In this document: in pieces, positions 15,669 through 24,652 of the stretch
How positions within the stretch are numbered: position 1 is the stretch's first letter
Layout of the letters: every line of letters starts with the position of its first letter
Assembly (NCBI RefSeq): GCF_003387075.1
Contig: NZ_QUMQ01000001.1
Coordinates: 8,928,001-8,992,000 of the forward strand
Reading direction: 5' to 3'
Length of the DNA stretch: 64,000 nucleotides
Source of the DNA: Asanoa ferruginea
GTDB lineage: Bacteria; Actinomycetota; Actinomycetes; Mycobacteriales; Micromonosporaceae
The notes under the pieces: generated by a model
Seen by the model: only the letters and a program-made list of their open reading frames with translations
Databases searched by the model: none
Told to the model about the DNA's origin: nothing
Program-made: the position numbers and the translations under genes

Positions 15669-16619
15669 TCAGTCCGGGACGATGACCAGGCGGCGGCCGC
15701 GTAGGTCGGTGCGGCTCCAGGCCTCGGTGATCTGGCTCAGCGGCATGGTGGTGATCGGGATGGTGAGGGCGCCCGCGCGTACCCAATCGACGACCTGTTG
15801 ATAGGCGGCGGGCATGGTCGTCGCGGCGTTGCGGGCGCCGCCATAGATCTCCAGGCCGGAGGTGCGCAGGGCGTCGCCGGTGAGCCGGATGTCCGCGCCG
15901 GCGGACTCGCCGATCTGCACCAGGCGGGTGGGCTTGGCGAAGGCGAACGTGTCCGGGACGAGGGCGCGGGCGAGCAACTCGGTCGGGCGGCCCCACAGGT
16001 AGTCGACGACGACGTCGTAGCCCTCGCCCGCGTTCTCGCGGAAAGCGCGCACCAGCTGCTCGTCGTCGACGGCGGTGTTGATGACCGCGTCGGCGCCGAC
16101 CTCCTTCAGCGCGGCGTCGTCGCGTCCGGTGGCAACGATGCGGCCGGCGCCCAGAAGCCGCGCGACCTGGACGGCCAGGCGGCCGGCGACGCCGGTCGCG
16201 CCCTGCACCAGCACCGTCTCGCCGGCCGTGAGACCACCGGCGGTCCGCATGCACATGGCGGTGATCGCCGACGACAGGGCCGCCGCGGTTGGTGGCTCGA
16301 TCCCGTCGGGGATCGGGACGGTGTACGCCGCCGGGACGACCACGTGCTCGGCGAGCGCCCCGTGTGGTGGTTTCAGGCCGCCGAAACCTACCGTCGTGCC
16401 GTCCGGGAGGTGGCCGATGCCGTCGAAACAGGGAATCGCAGGTAGCGCGGACTGGAACGCCGCCGCCGTGTAGTGGGTGCCGGCCACGATCGCCTTGTCC
16501 ACGTTCTCCACGGCGACCGCCGCCACGGTCACCAGCACCTCGCCGTCACCCACCTGCGGATCCGGGACGTCCCGATACGCCGGGACGCCACCTTGCCGGT
16601 CGACCACCGCTGCCTTCAT
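15669..16619 (-). CDS. Zinc-independent medium-chain oxidoreductase (quinone reductase-like)
   Basis: A 316-residue NADPH-dependent enzyme of the MDR superfamily. The N-terminal GroES-like half is short and lacks the zinc ligands. The nucleotide-binding half carries VLVQGATGVAGRLAVQVARLL (AxxGxxG type) and VVDYLWGRP. The length and lack of zinc fit the quinone oxidoreductase/enoyl reductase branch. ATG at 16619 is followed by MKAAVVDRQGG, the typical family start; the in-frame upstream sequence would cross the operator. It is divergent from a TetR gene and shares the 18-bp operator with it, so it is almost certainly the regulated target. The natural substrate is unknown, probably a reactive carbonyl or quinone. 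Confidence 0.88.
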   Translation of the reverse strand: MKAAVVDRQGGVPAYRDVPDPQVGDGEVLVTVAAVAVENVDKAIVAGTHYTAAAFQSALPAIPCFDGIGHLPDGTTVGFGGLKPPHGALAEHVVVPAAYTVPIPDGIEPPTAAALSSAITAMCMRTAGGLTAGETVLVQGATGVAGRLAVQVARLLGAGRIVATGRDDAALKEVGADAVINTAVDDEQLVRAFRENAGEGYDVVVDYLWGRPTELLARALVPDTFAFAKPTRLVQIGESAGADIRLTGDALRTSGLEIYGGARNAATTMPAAYQQVVDWVRAGALTIPITTMPLSQITEAWSRTDLRGRRLVIVPD

Positions 16620-16628
16620 GCCAGCCTC

Positions 16629-16671
16629 CTCGAACAGTGTTAGAGAGGTACTATCTCTAACACTGTTCGAG
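16629..16671. promoter_or_regulatory. 18-bp inverted-repeat operator between oxidoreductase and TetR genes
   Basis: CTCGAACAGTGTTAGAGA (16629-16646) and TCTCTAACACTGTTCGAG (16654-16671) are perfect inverted copies around the seven bases ggtacta. The 43-bp site fills the centre of the 74-bp divergent region, and a TACTAT -10-like box (16649-16654) lies at its centre for the TetR direction. Its length, symmetry and position are those of a TetR-dimer-pair operator that would shut off both genes. Confidence 0.8.
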
Positions 16672-16693
16672 ACGTCGCGCAAGGAGTAGTCGG

Positions 16694-17305
16694 GTGCCGG
16701 TCAACCGCGATCAGGTTCTGCACGAGGCGATGCGGCTGCTCGACGACGAGGGCCTCGACGCGCTGACCCTGCGCGCGCTCGCCGCCCGCTTGGGTGTCCA
16801 GGCACCGACGCTGTATTGGCACGTCAAGAACAAGGCCGCGCTGCTCGATGCGCTCGCCGACGCGATCATGGACGAGGCCATCGCCGCGATCCCGGCGCCC
16901 GCACAAGACGGCGACGGCCGGGAGTGGCTGCTCGCCGCCCTCAGCCAGTTGCGGGCGGCGATGCTGCGCCACCGCGACGGCGCCCGCATCGTCTCCGGTG
17001 CCCGCTACTCGATGCGCCGCGCCGACTTCTCCGAACTGGCCATGGCCACCCTCGTCGACCGCGGCACCGACCTGCACCATGCCCGGCTGCTGGTGCTCGC
17101 GGGCGAGCGCTACACCGTCGGGTTCGTCCTCGAAGAGCAGAGCCCCGCCCCCGACGCTCCCGACGTCGACATCGCGGCGCTCCAGGCCCGCTTCCCGGTG
17201 GCCACCCGGGCGATCACCGAATACTTCACCGCCGGCCACACCGCTGACGATCTCTACCGCGACATCGCCCGGCTCGTGCTGAATCTGCCCGACGAGACGC
17301 GGTAG
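16694..17305 (+). CDS. TetR-family regulator with tetracycline-repressor-type C domain
   Basis: A 203-residue repressor. The helix-turn-helix is LTLRALAARLGVQAPTLYWH (about 25-44) with the following VKNKAALLDALADAI, exactly as in TetR itself and its closest relatives; most family members have LYYHF instead. The C-terminal ligand domain (LRAAMLRHRDGARIVSGAR, GERYTVGFVLEEQ) also fits the TetR_C group, so a hydrophobic small-molecule ligand is likely. The GTG at 16694 lies seven bases after AAGGAG. The operator directly upstream is shared with the divergent oxidoreductase gene, which implies autoregulation plus control of the enzyme. Confidence 0.9.
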   Translation: MPVNRDQVLHEAMRLLDDEGLDALTLRALAARLGVQAPTLYWHVKNKAALLDALADAIMDEAIAAIPAPAQDGDGREWLLAALSQLRAAMLRHRDGARIVSGARYSMRRADFSELAMATLVDRGTDLHHARLLVLAGERYTVGFVLEEQSPAPDAPDVDIAALQARFPVATRAITEYFTAGHTADDLYRDIARLVLNLPDETR

Positions 17306-17893
17306 TCAGCCGAGCCACCACCGGAGCACGAGGTAGCCACCGCACGGGACGACGAAGCCGGCGAGCATGAGCCACCCGAGCGCCTTCGGGCCACGGCGCG
17401 CCGCCCGCGCCGCGATGCTGCCGGTCAGCGTCACCACGGCACCGACGACGATGGCCGAGATCGCCAACGCATCGGCGCGGATCGGTTCTACGCCCTGCGG
17501 TATCGCGCCGCCGCCGCCCAACAGGAGGAAAAAGCCCAGCGGGGTCAGCAGGAGGACCCACGCGCTGGCGGCGACGGCGCCGAACACCAACGCCAGCCAC
17601 GGCGAACGCCGCGCGCTGCCGCCGGTGGTTGGCGTGAGGGCGGCGACCCAGAGCACACCGAGGGCCACGAGCCCGCCCGGGATGAGCGCGATCGTCCCGG
17701 CGTAGATCGATCTCTCCAGGCAGTCGAACTCGCCGCCGCCGCAACCGGATCTGTCCACGACAAGCGCGATCACGACCAGGCCCACGACCGCGCTGAGCCC
17801 GCCGACGATCGGCGCCAGGTCACCGAGCCGCCGAACAGGAATCTGGTCCACAGTGGGGATCGTCCCGGTCGGACAGCCACCCCGGCAGAGCAC
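17306..17893 (-). CDS. Hypothetical membrane protein, five helices
   Basis: A 195-residue protein with about five hydrophobic stretches (APIVGGLSAVVGLVVIALVV, SIYAGTIALIPGGLVALGVLWV, WLALVFGAVAASAWVLLL, ALAISAIVVGAVVTLTGSIA, LGWLMLAGFVVPCGGYLVL). An external loop carries a cysteine pair (DRSGCGGGEFDCLERS), possibly a disulfide. I know no family for it. The longest frame begins at 17893; an internal GTG before DQIPVRRLGD would remove the odd MLCRGGCPTGTIPT leader and may be the true start. It converges with the TetR gene and lies 13 bp downstream of the carboxylase gene on the same strand, so it may be the last gene of that transcript. Confidence 0.6.
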   Translation of the reverse strand: MLCRGGCPTGTIPTVDQIPVRRLGDLAPIVGGLSAVVGLVVIALVVDRSGCGGGEFDCLERSIYAGTIALIPGGLVALGVLWVAALTPTTGGSARRSPWLALVFGAVAASAWVLLLTPLGFFLLLGGGGAIPQGVEPIRADALAISAIVVGAVVTLTGSIAARAARRGPKALGWLMLAGFVVPCGGYLVLRWWLG

Positions 17894-17906
17894 GGATACT
17901 CAGCGA

Positions 17907-20900
17907 TCAGTGCGTCATGCCACGCTCGATCGCCTCGATGATCCGGGGACGAAGCTCGGCCGCGCTGATGATGGCGTCGACCGAGCCGACCTCGACCGCG
18001 CGCTGGATGCTGTGCACCCGGTCGAACTCCGACGCCACCTCACCCAGCTTCTCCGCGCGGACCGACGACGTGACCTCGGCCAGTTGCGCGTTCAGCGCCG
18101 CCCGCTCGGCCCCGCTCGCGGACGACACCAGACGCTGGAGCTCGGTCACCCGAGGGTCGGTCGCCGTGCGGTTGTTGACGTCGCCCGAGAAGACCACGGC
18201 CGCGGCCGGCGCACCGCCCAGGACCGACGCGAACGAGCCCTCCAAGGCCAGCACGGTCATGTTGGGGTTCAGCGCCTTCGAGAAGACCACGAACGCCCCG
18301 CCGTGGTAGCGCGAGATGACGCAGAAGACGATCGGGCCCTGGAAGTTGACGATCGCCCGGCCGATCTCGGCTCCGTATTCGAGCTGGAGCTTGCGCATCG
18401 ACTCCGGCGAACCATCAAAGCCGGAGAGGTTGGCCAACACGACCAGCGGGCGGTTGCCCGACGCGGCGTTGATGGCCCGCGCGGTCTTCTTCGACGAGCG
18501 CGGGAACAGCGTGCCGGCCGTGTAGGTGTCGGGCCCGTCGGTGGGCGGGAAGCCGCGCCGCGGCACGGATCGCGACTCGATGCCGATCAGGCAGACCGGC
18601 CAGCCGCCGATGTGCACGTCTTGCACCGCCGAGGTTTCCGCGTCGGCCATGCCGGCCCAGCGTTCCAGCACAACATGGTCCTGATCGGACAGTGCGCGCA
18701 TCACCGTGCGGATGTCGAACGGCTTCTTGCGATCGGGGTTGTGTGTCGAAGAGAAGATCTCGCCGACCGTGCTGAAGTCGCTGCCGGCGAGCTCGTGCGG
18801 GAACGACGAGACGTCGCGGGAAACCGGGTCCGAGGTGACGGCCCGCCGCGGCCCCGCCTCGCCGGGCACCACGTAGGTGTGGTCATAGTGCGCCATCAGC
18901 ACGTCGCGCGCGGCCGGCAGGTTGGGCGCCCAATATTGCGCCTGCCCGTTGGGGCCCATCACCCGGTCGTAGCCGCCGATGCCGAAGTTGTCTTCGGCCG
19001 ACACGCCGCCGGAGAAGTCGAGCGACTGCTTGCCGGTCAGCACCATCGCCGAATCGGGGGTCATCACCAGGATGCCCTTGGTGTGCATCAGCATGGTCGC
19101 TTCGGCGTTCCAGTAGGGCTGGGCGCCGACCGTGATGCCGGCGACGACGATGTTGATCTCGCCGCCGTCCTGGGTGAAGGTGACGATCCGCTTGAGGGCG
19201 GCCGCGACCCAGTCCATGTTCTCGGTGCCCGAGCTCATCGAGATGCGGGCACCAGCAGACAGAGCGAACCACTCCAGGGGTACGCGCATCCGCGCGGCCA
19301 GGTCGAGTGCGGCGATCACCCGCGCGCACTCCGGCTCCGACAGCGCACCGAGCGCCTTGGTCGGGTCGCCCAGCAAGACCACCCGGGTGACGCCCTCGGG
19401 ATGCCGCCCGGTCGGGGTCGTGACGACGCCGGCCACGATCGCCGCCGTGTTGCGCCCCTTCGGTCGGTCAACCGGCACGAGCACGCCATCAGCGGAGAGG
19501 TCGTGCTCGACGAAGGTGCCGGACCGCCCGGCCAGCAGGTCGGTGAGCTCGTAGGGGTAGACGTTGCCGCGCCGGGCCGCCCGCAGCACCTTCTGGCGAT
19601 AGTCGTCGAGCGGCCGCACCGGCTCCATCGACGGCTTGTCGACGTGCACCCGCGCGCCGTTGCCCGGGTCGAGGGTGATCCGCACGGCGACCTCGGCCAA
19701 CTCGCCGGCGGCGTTGCGCTGGCGGGCGATGAACTGCACCTCTTCGAGCCCGGCGCCGGCGGTGGTCGGCAGGATGCGCTGGACCAGGGCGTTGAGCTCG
19801 TCGGCGGACAGTTCGGTGGCGGGCCAGACGTACATCATCAGGCGGTTGGTGTCGTAGCGCTTGTTCTGTGGCCGTTGCGCCTGGATGTTGCGGATCGCGT
19901 CGAGGCCCGCGGTGATCGCGTCTTCCAGCGCGGGCAGCGCGACCAACCGGCCGTCGGCCTCGCGCAGCGGGGTCAGGTCGCGGACCTGGCCCATCGCGAC
20001 CAGCCGCTCGTCGGCCGGGTTGCTCCGCGCGACCGCCTTGAACAGGTAGATCTCCTCGTCGGCGGACGGGAGCCGCGTCAGGTCGAACTCGCGGAGCCGG
20101 TGCAACTGGAGGCGCTGCGCGATCTGCGGGTGCAGGCCGCGGATCAGCCGGTCTTCGACGAAAGCAGAACCGTCGCCGTCGGGGCGGAAGGTGAAGTGGT
20201 GGTGCATCACCGCGCCGGTGGTGCCGGCGATCGTCGTGGTGATCCGGCGGACGCCCGCCGGCAGCGGGCTCGCGGCCAGGATCTCGCCGAGCCGCACGGC
20301 CACCGCGTCGGCGTCGGGCTGGTTGTCCCAGGTGACGTAGAGGTCGGCGACCAGCGCGCGGTCGGCGACGTCGGCGGCGAACCGGCCGACCGCGCCGATC
20401 GCGGCGGGCAGGGTGGCGATGTCGACGGCCGTCGTGACGAGGCGGGTCACCCCGCGGACGCCGGTGTGCTCGGCGGTGACGAACCGGCAGCCGGCGATCT
20501 CCTGCTCGGTGACCGACGACAGGCCCCGGTTGCCGTAGTAGCGGCGGGTCAGCACCTCCAGCAGCGGCGCGTGGTCGCGGCCGGGCCGGCCGATCCGCTG
20601 GCCGATCAGCCGGACCAGCGGCTCGGCGCTGGCGACCATGGCCTGGATCCGCTCGGCGCGGTCGGGCGCGTCGGGGTTGCGGTCGAGGTGGCGCAGGTCG
20701 GCGCGGACGGCGGCGTAGACGTTGGCCCGGTTGCGGCGCAGCAGCGGCTGGGCGAACCAGCGGAACACGACGCCGCGCGACAGGTCGGACACAGTCGGGA
20801 AGCGCACCTGGGTGGCCTCGACGAGGTGTTCGAGGGTGAGCCCGGCCCGCTCGCGGAGCGCCTCGACCGGCGGGGCGCCGCCGATCCACTGCCGCAGCAG

Positions 20901-23387
20901 CTCGGAGACGATCGCGACGTTGCGGCTCATCTGCTGCTGGGCCAGGAAGATCCGGAAGACCGCGGCCTCGAGCTCGGGGGTGCGGTCGAGGCTGGTCACG
21001 CCGTAGTGGCCGAGCACCTTGGTGAGCCGGGCCTGGAAGCTCTCCGGGACGCCGGCGCGCTCCACGTCGAGGCTCTGGAGGTAGCTGTGGAACGACTCGC
21101 GCGGGCTGTGCACGTGGCTCTCGGACTCGACGTCGAGCTCGCCGCCCGGCTTGTTGCGGCTCAGCTCGGACAGGTCGGCGAAGACGGTGAGCAGGTCGAG
21201 CTCGCCGGCCAGCGGTCGCTCGCCGAGCGCGGCGCGGGCGGTCAGGTAGCCCGTCAGCACCCGCTGGTGGCCGTTGGGGTCGATGTCGAAGCCGAGCAGC
21301 AGGCCGCGCAGGTCTTGCAGGCCGCGCTCGACGCGCTCGGCCGGCGACTCCACGGGCTGTGCGGGCAGGTCGATCTCGACGGCCGCGGCGGCCTCGGCAG
21401 CGGGCGCGTCGGCGCCCTGGTCGGCCAGCGGCTCGAGCCGCATCAGCGGCGCGCCGGTCTCGACCTGGCTGCCAACCGACACCGGGCACTCGCGCACCCG
21501 GGCCCGGAACGGCGCCCGCAGCACCGTCTCCATTTTCATGCTTTCGAGGACGAGGATCGGGGCGCCCGACTCGACCTCGTCGCCGACCGACACCGGGGTG
21601 GCGACCACCAGCGCGGGGGCCGGCGAGCGGACGACGCCGCCCTCGTCGCGGCTGATCCGGTGGGTGACGCCGTCGACCTCGACCAGGTGGATCGGGCCGT
21701 GGGTGGCCGACACGAGCCGGAAGCGGCGGCCGTTGACGACGATCTGGCCGGTGTGCTCGTCGTAGCGGTCGATCTCGACATCGGCGGTGGCGGCACCGGA
21801 GATGTCGACCCGGAACCGGCGCTGGCCGACCCGGGCCACGCTGACCCGGTAGCCGGCGCCGCGCAGCTTGAGGTCGAGCGGTCGGCCCGGGTCGTGGTGC
21901 ACCTGCGGGCGGCCGCCATGGGCGGTGGAGAGCAGCCGCTGTCGGCTGATCTCCTCTTCGTCCTGGTAGGCCTCGATCGCGGCGGCGGCCAGGGCGATCG
22001 CCGAGTGCTTGTGGTTGACCAGGCGGCCCTCGGCGCGGACGCGATCGATCCAACCGGTGTCGGCACTGGCGTCGACCACCTCGGGCTGGTCGAGCAGGTC
22101 GAGCACGAAGCTCTTGTTGGTGGCGCCACCCTCGATGATCACCGTGGTCTCGGCCATCGCCCGGCGGAGGCGGCCGAGCGCCTGGGCGCGGTCCTGCCCG
22201 TACGCGATGATCTTGGCAATCATCGAGTCGAAGTCGGCGGGGATCGTGTCGCCCTCGCTGACCCCGGTGTCGACCCGGATGCCGGGACCGGCGGGCAGCA
22301 CCAGCCGGGCGATCCGGCCGGGCGCGGGAGCGAAGTCGCGATCGGGGTCTTCGGCGTTGAGCCGCGCCTCGACGGCGTGCCCGGCCTCGGGCGGCTGCGG
22401 GCCGGTGAGGCTGCCGCCGTTGGCCACGTGCAGTTGCAGCCTGACCAGGTCGGTGCCGGTGGTCAGCTCGGTGATCGGGTGCTCGACCTGGAGCCGGGTG
22501 TTGACCTCGAGGAACGCGAAGAGCTTGTCGCCGGGGTGGTAGAGGAACTCGACGGTGCAGGCACCCCGGTAGCCGACGGCGATGGCCAGCCGCTCGGCCG
22601 ACGCCTTCAGCTCGGCGGTCTGCTCGCTCGACAGGACCGGCGAGGACGACTCCTCGATGATCTTCTGGTTGCGCCGCTGCACCGAGCAGTCGCGGACGCC
22701 CAGCGCCCAGGCGGTGCCCTGCCCGTCGGCGATGACCTGGACCTCGACGTGCCGGGCGCCGGTGACCAGGCGCTCCAGGAAGACCACACCGGAGCCGAAC
22801 GCGCGCAGCGCCTCCTGGCTGGTGCGCACGTAGGCGTCGGTCAGCTCCTCGGCCGAGGCGACCATCCGGATGCCGCGCCCGCCACCGCCGGCGGTCGCCT
22901 TGAGCATCAACGGGTAGCCGATCTCGTCACCGGCACGCAGCGCGTCGTCGAGGGTGGCCACCTCGCCGCGGCTCCACGGCGCGACCGGCACACCGACCTC
23001 TTCGGCGATCAGCTTGGCGCCGATCTTGTCGCCGAGCTTGCGCATCGCCTCGGCGCTGGGGCCGACGAACGTGACGCCGAGCTTCTCGCACAACTCGGCG
23101 AAGGCCGGGTCTTCGGCGACGAACCCCCAACCGACCCAGGCGGCGTCGGCCCGGGTCTCCATCAGCGCGCGTTCGAGAACCGCGTGGTCGAGGTAGGGGC
23201 GCGCCGAGGCGGGACCGAGCGGGTAGGCGACGTCGGCCTCACGGACGAAGGTCGCGGTGCGGTCGGCGTCGGTGTAGAGCGCGACCGTCTCGATCCGCGC
23301 CCCGGTTTCCGCCGAAAGATCCCGGACCGCGTGGATGAGCCGCATGGCGGACTCTCCACGGTTGACGATGGCGACACGACTGAACAC
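17907..23387 (-). CDS. Single-chain multidomain acetyl/acyl-CoA carboxylase
   Basis: An 1826-residue biotin enzyme that would make malonyl-CoA (or a related carboxylated acyl-CoA) in one polypeptide. Order: biotin carboxylase (RVAIVNRGESAMRLIHAV at the N-terminus; ATP-grasp loop GGGGRGIRMV about 166-176; FLEVNTRLQVEHPITE), a biotin-carrier domain with VLESMKMETV whose biotinyl lysine is K618, a long helical central region (about 700-1280) and a carboxyltransferase with both lobes (about 1290-1800; GTENMDWVAAAL, ANLSGFDGSPESM near 1649, ALEGSFASVLGGAP). Actinobacteria usually use separate AccA and AccD chains; long-chain acyl-CoA carboxylases are about 1100 residues and lack the central region. 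GTG at 23387 follows GGGAGG. Confidence 0.92.
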   Translation of the reverse strand: MFSRVAIVNRGESAMRLIHAVRDLSAETGARIETVALYTDADRTATFVREADVAYPLGPASARPYLDHAVLERALMETRADAAWVGWGFVAEDPAFAELCEKLGVTFVGPSAEAMRKLGDKIGAKLIAEEVGVPVAPWSRGEVATLDDALRAGDEIGYPLMLKATAGGGGRGIRMVASAEELTDAYVRTSQEALRAFGSGVVFLERLVTGARHVEVQVIADGQGTAWALGVRDCSVQRRNQKIIEESSSPVLSSEQTAELKASAERLAIAVGYRGACTVEFLYHPGDKLFAFLEVNTRLQVEHPITELTTGTDLVRLQLHVANGGSLTGPQPPEAGHAVEARLNAEDPDRDFAPAPGRIARLVLPAGPGIRVDTGVSEGDTIPADFDSMIAKIIAYGQDRAQALGRLRRAMAETTVIIEGGATNKSFVLDLLDQPEVVDASADTGWIDRVRAEGRLVNHKHSAIALAAAAIEAYQDEEEISRQRLLSTAHGGRPQVHHDPGRPLDLKLRGAGYRVSVARVGQRRFRVDISGAATADVEIDRYDEHTGQIVVNGRRFRLVSATHGPIHLVEVDGVTHRISRDEGGVVRSPAPALVVATPVSVGDEVESGAPILVLESMKMETVLRAPFRARVRECPVSVGSQVETGAPLMRLEPLADQGADAPAAEAAAAVEIDLPAQPVESPAERVERGLQDLRGLLLGFDIDPNGHQRVLTGYLTARAALGERPLAGELDLLTVFADLSELSRNKPGGELDVESESHVHSPRESFHSYLQSLDVERAGVPESFQARLTKVLGHYGVTSLDRTPELEAAVFRIFLAQQQMSRNVAIVSELLRQWIGGAPPVEALRERAGLTLEHLVEATQVRFPTVSDLSRGVVFRWFAQPLLRRNRANVYAAVRADLRHLDRNPDAPDRAERIQAMVASAEPLVRLIGQRIGRPGRDHAPLLEVLTRRYYGNRGLSSVTEQEIAGCRFVTAEHTGVRGVTRLVTTAVDIATLPAAIGAVGRFAADVADRALVADLYVTWDNQPDADAVAVRLGEILAASPLPAGVRRITTTIAGTTGAVMHHHFTFRPDGDGSAFVEDRLIRGLHPQIAQRLQLHRLREFDLTRLPSADEEIYLFKAVARSNPADERLVAMGQVRDLTPLREADGRLVALPALEDAITAGLDAIRNIQAQRPQNKRYDTNRLMMYVWPATELSADELNALVQRILPTTAGAGLEEVQFIARQRNAAGELAEVAVRITLDPGNGARVHVDKPSMEPVRPLDDYRQKVLRAARRGNVYPYELTDLLAGRSGTFVEHDLSADGVLVPVDRPKGRNTAAIVAGVVTTPTGRHPEGVTRVVLLGDPTKALGALSEPECARVIAALDLAARMRVPLEWFALSAGARISMSSGTENMDWVAAALKRIVTFTQDGGEINIVVAGITVGAQPYWNAEATMLMHTKGILVMTPDSAMVLTGKQSLDFSGGVSAEDNFGIGGYDRVMGPNGQAQYWAPNLPAARDVLMAHYDHTYVVPGEAGPRRAVTSDPVSRDVSSFPHELAGSDFSTVGEIFSSTHNPDRKKPFDIRTVMRALSDQDHVVLERWAGMADAETSAVQDVHIGGWPVCLIGIESRSVPRRGFPPTDGPDTYTAGTLFPRSSKKTARAINAASGNRPLVVLANLSGFDGSPESMRKLQLEYGAEIGRAIVNFQGPIVFCVISRYHGGAFVVFSKALNPNMTVLALEGSFASVLGGAPAAAVVFSGDVNNRTATDPRVTELQRLVSSASGAERAALNAQLAEVTSSVRAEKLGEVASEFDRVHSIQRAVEVGSVDAIISAAELRPRIIEAIERGMTH

Positions 23388-23548
23388 CGGCTGAGCCTCC
23401 CATAGAAGACGAGGTCCGGGTCTCGGACCGCCGTCTGCACCTGTGCATACCCTGCTCGATTACCGCCGGGTACACCAATCTCCCGCACCGCGCATGGCAA
23501 ACCCCGGTCATTGTGGAGACCCCACAAAAGTGATGCGACGGCCGTGAC

Positions 23549-24652
23549 TCAGCGTAGGTGCGAGGTGTCGTTGACGGTGCGGACGGCGACGCCGCCGTCG
23601 GGCCAGTAGTCGACTGTCGAGGCGCCGGCCGGGTCCAGGTAGAGGCGGTGCAGGAAGCCTGGGCCGCCGGCCAGCGCGTCCTGGAGGATCAGCTTGATCG
23701 GCGAGACGTGTGAGACGGCCACCACGGCGCTCGACGGGTAGGCGGACAGCAGCGCCGACGTGGCCCGGCGGGCCCGGGTGGCCACGGCCGTGAAGGACTC
23801 GCCGCCCGGCGGCGCCACCGACGGGTCGGCCAGCCAGGCGTCAAGCTCTGTGGCCCACCGGGAGCGGACCTCCGCGAAGGTCAGCCCCTCCCAGTCGCCG
23901 AAGTCGCACTCGATCAGGTCTTCGTCGATCCGGACCGGGACGCCACCGAGTTCTTCGGCGATGGCCTGGGCGGTCGACACGCAGCGCGCCAGCGGTGAGG
24001 TGACCACCGCGACCGCGTCGGGCACCCGGGCCGCCACCAGCACCCCGGCCGCCGTGGCCTGGGCCTCGCCGATCGTCGACAGCGGCACGTCGCCGCGGCC
24101 CGAGTAGCGGCCCTGTGCGGTCATCGCCGTCGCGCCGTGTCGGACCAGCAGCACGCGGGTCGCGGCATCGGTGGGCCTTGGCTCCCACGAGCGGGGCGCG
24201 GACGCCGCCGCGGGCTCGGCCGAGGAGACCGGCGCGATGCCGGCCGCCGCGTCCATCGCGGCGTTGGCCAGGGCGTCGGCGTGCGTGTTGCGGTCGCGGG
24301 GCACCCAGATGAAGCTCACCCGGTCGAGGCGGTTGACCAGGCCCGCCGCCTCGGCCGCGAGCGGGCGCAAACCGGCGTTCTTGATCTGCCAGCGGCCCGA
24401 CATCTGCTCGACGACCAGCTTCGAGTCCATCCGGATGTCGGCCTCGGCGGCGCCCAGGTCGACCGCGGCCTGCAGGCCCGCGATCAGGCCGCGGTATTCG
24501 GCGACGTTGTTGGTCGTGATGCCGATCGCCTCGGACCTTTCGACCAGGACCTCACCAGCGGGGGTACGCACGACCGCGCCGTAACCGGCCGGGCCGGGGT
24601 TGCCGCGCGCGCCGCCGTCGGCCTCGATGACGACCCGGGTCGGCCGACTCAC
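23549..24652 (-). CDS. Bifunctional RNase H / acid phosphatase
   Basis: A 367-residue fusion. The N-terminal half is RNase HI-like (VVIEADGGARGNPGPAGYGAVV, NNVAEYRGLIAGLQAA, DSKLVVEQMSGRWQIK, NTHADALANAAMD), which cuts the RNA strand of RNA-DNA hybrids. The C-terminal half (from about 165) is a histidine-phosphatase domain with the RHG motif LLVRHGATAMTAQGRYSGRGD and VSHVSPIKLIL. The same fusion is known in mycobacteria (Rv2228c), where the phosphatase half acts on alpha-ribazole phosphate-type substrates. GTG at 24652 overlaps the TGA of the zinc-ribbon gene (GTGA), so I reject the longer frame. It is the third gene of a tight Nif3 / zinc-ribbon / RNase H operon, an order common in actinobacteria. 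Confidence 0.93.
   Translation of the reverse strand: MSRPTRVVIEADGGARGNPGPAGYGAVVRTPAGEVLVERSEAIGITTNNVAEYRGLIAGLQAAVDLGAAEADIRMDSKLVVEQMSGRWQIKNAGLRPLAAEAAGLVNRLDRVSFIWVPRDRNTHADALANAAMDAAAGIAPVSSAEPAAASAPRSWEPRPTDAATRVLLVRHGATAMTAQGRYSGRGDVPLSTIGEAQATAAGVLVAARVPDAVAVVTSPLARCVSTAQAIAEELGGVPVRIDEDLIECDFGDWEGLTFAEVRSRWATELDAWLADPSVAPPGGESFTAVATRARRATSALLSAYPSSAVVAVSHVSPIKLILQDALAGGPGFLHRLYLDPAGASTVDYWPDGGVAVRTVNDTSHLR

Noticed and set aside
17853-23405. 1850-codon open frame on the plus strand opposite the carboxylase
   Set aside because: It is an antisense shadow made by GC-rich codon bias. Its translation has no domain signature and is rich in R, G, D and H, whereas the minus frame gives an intact carboxylase.
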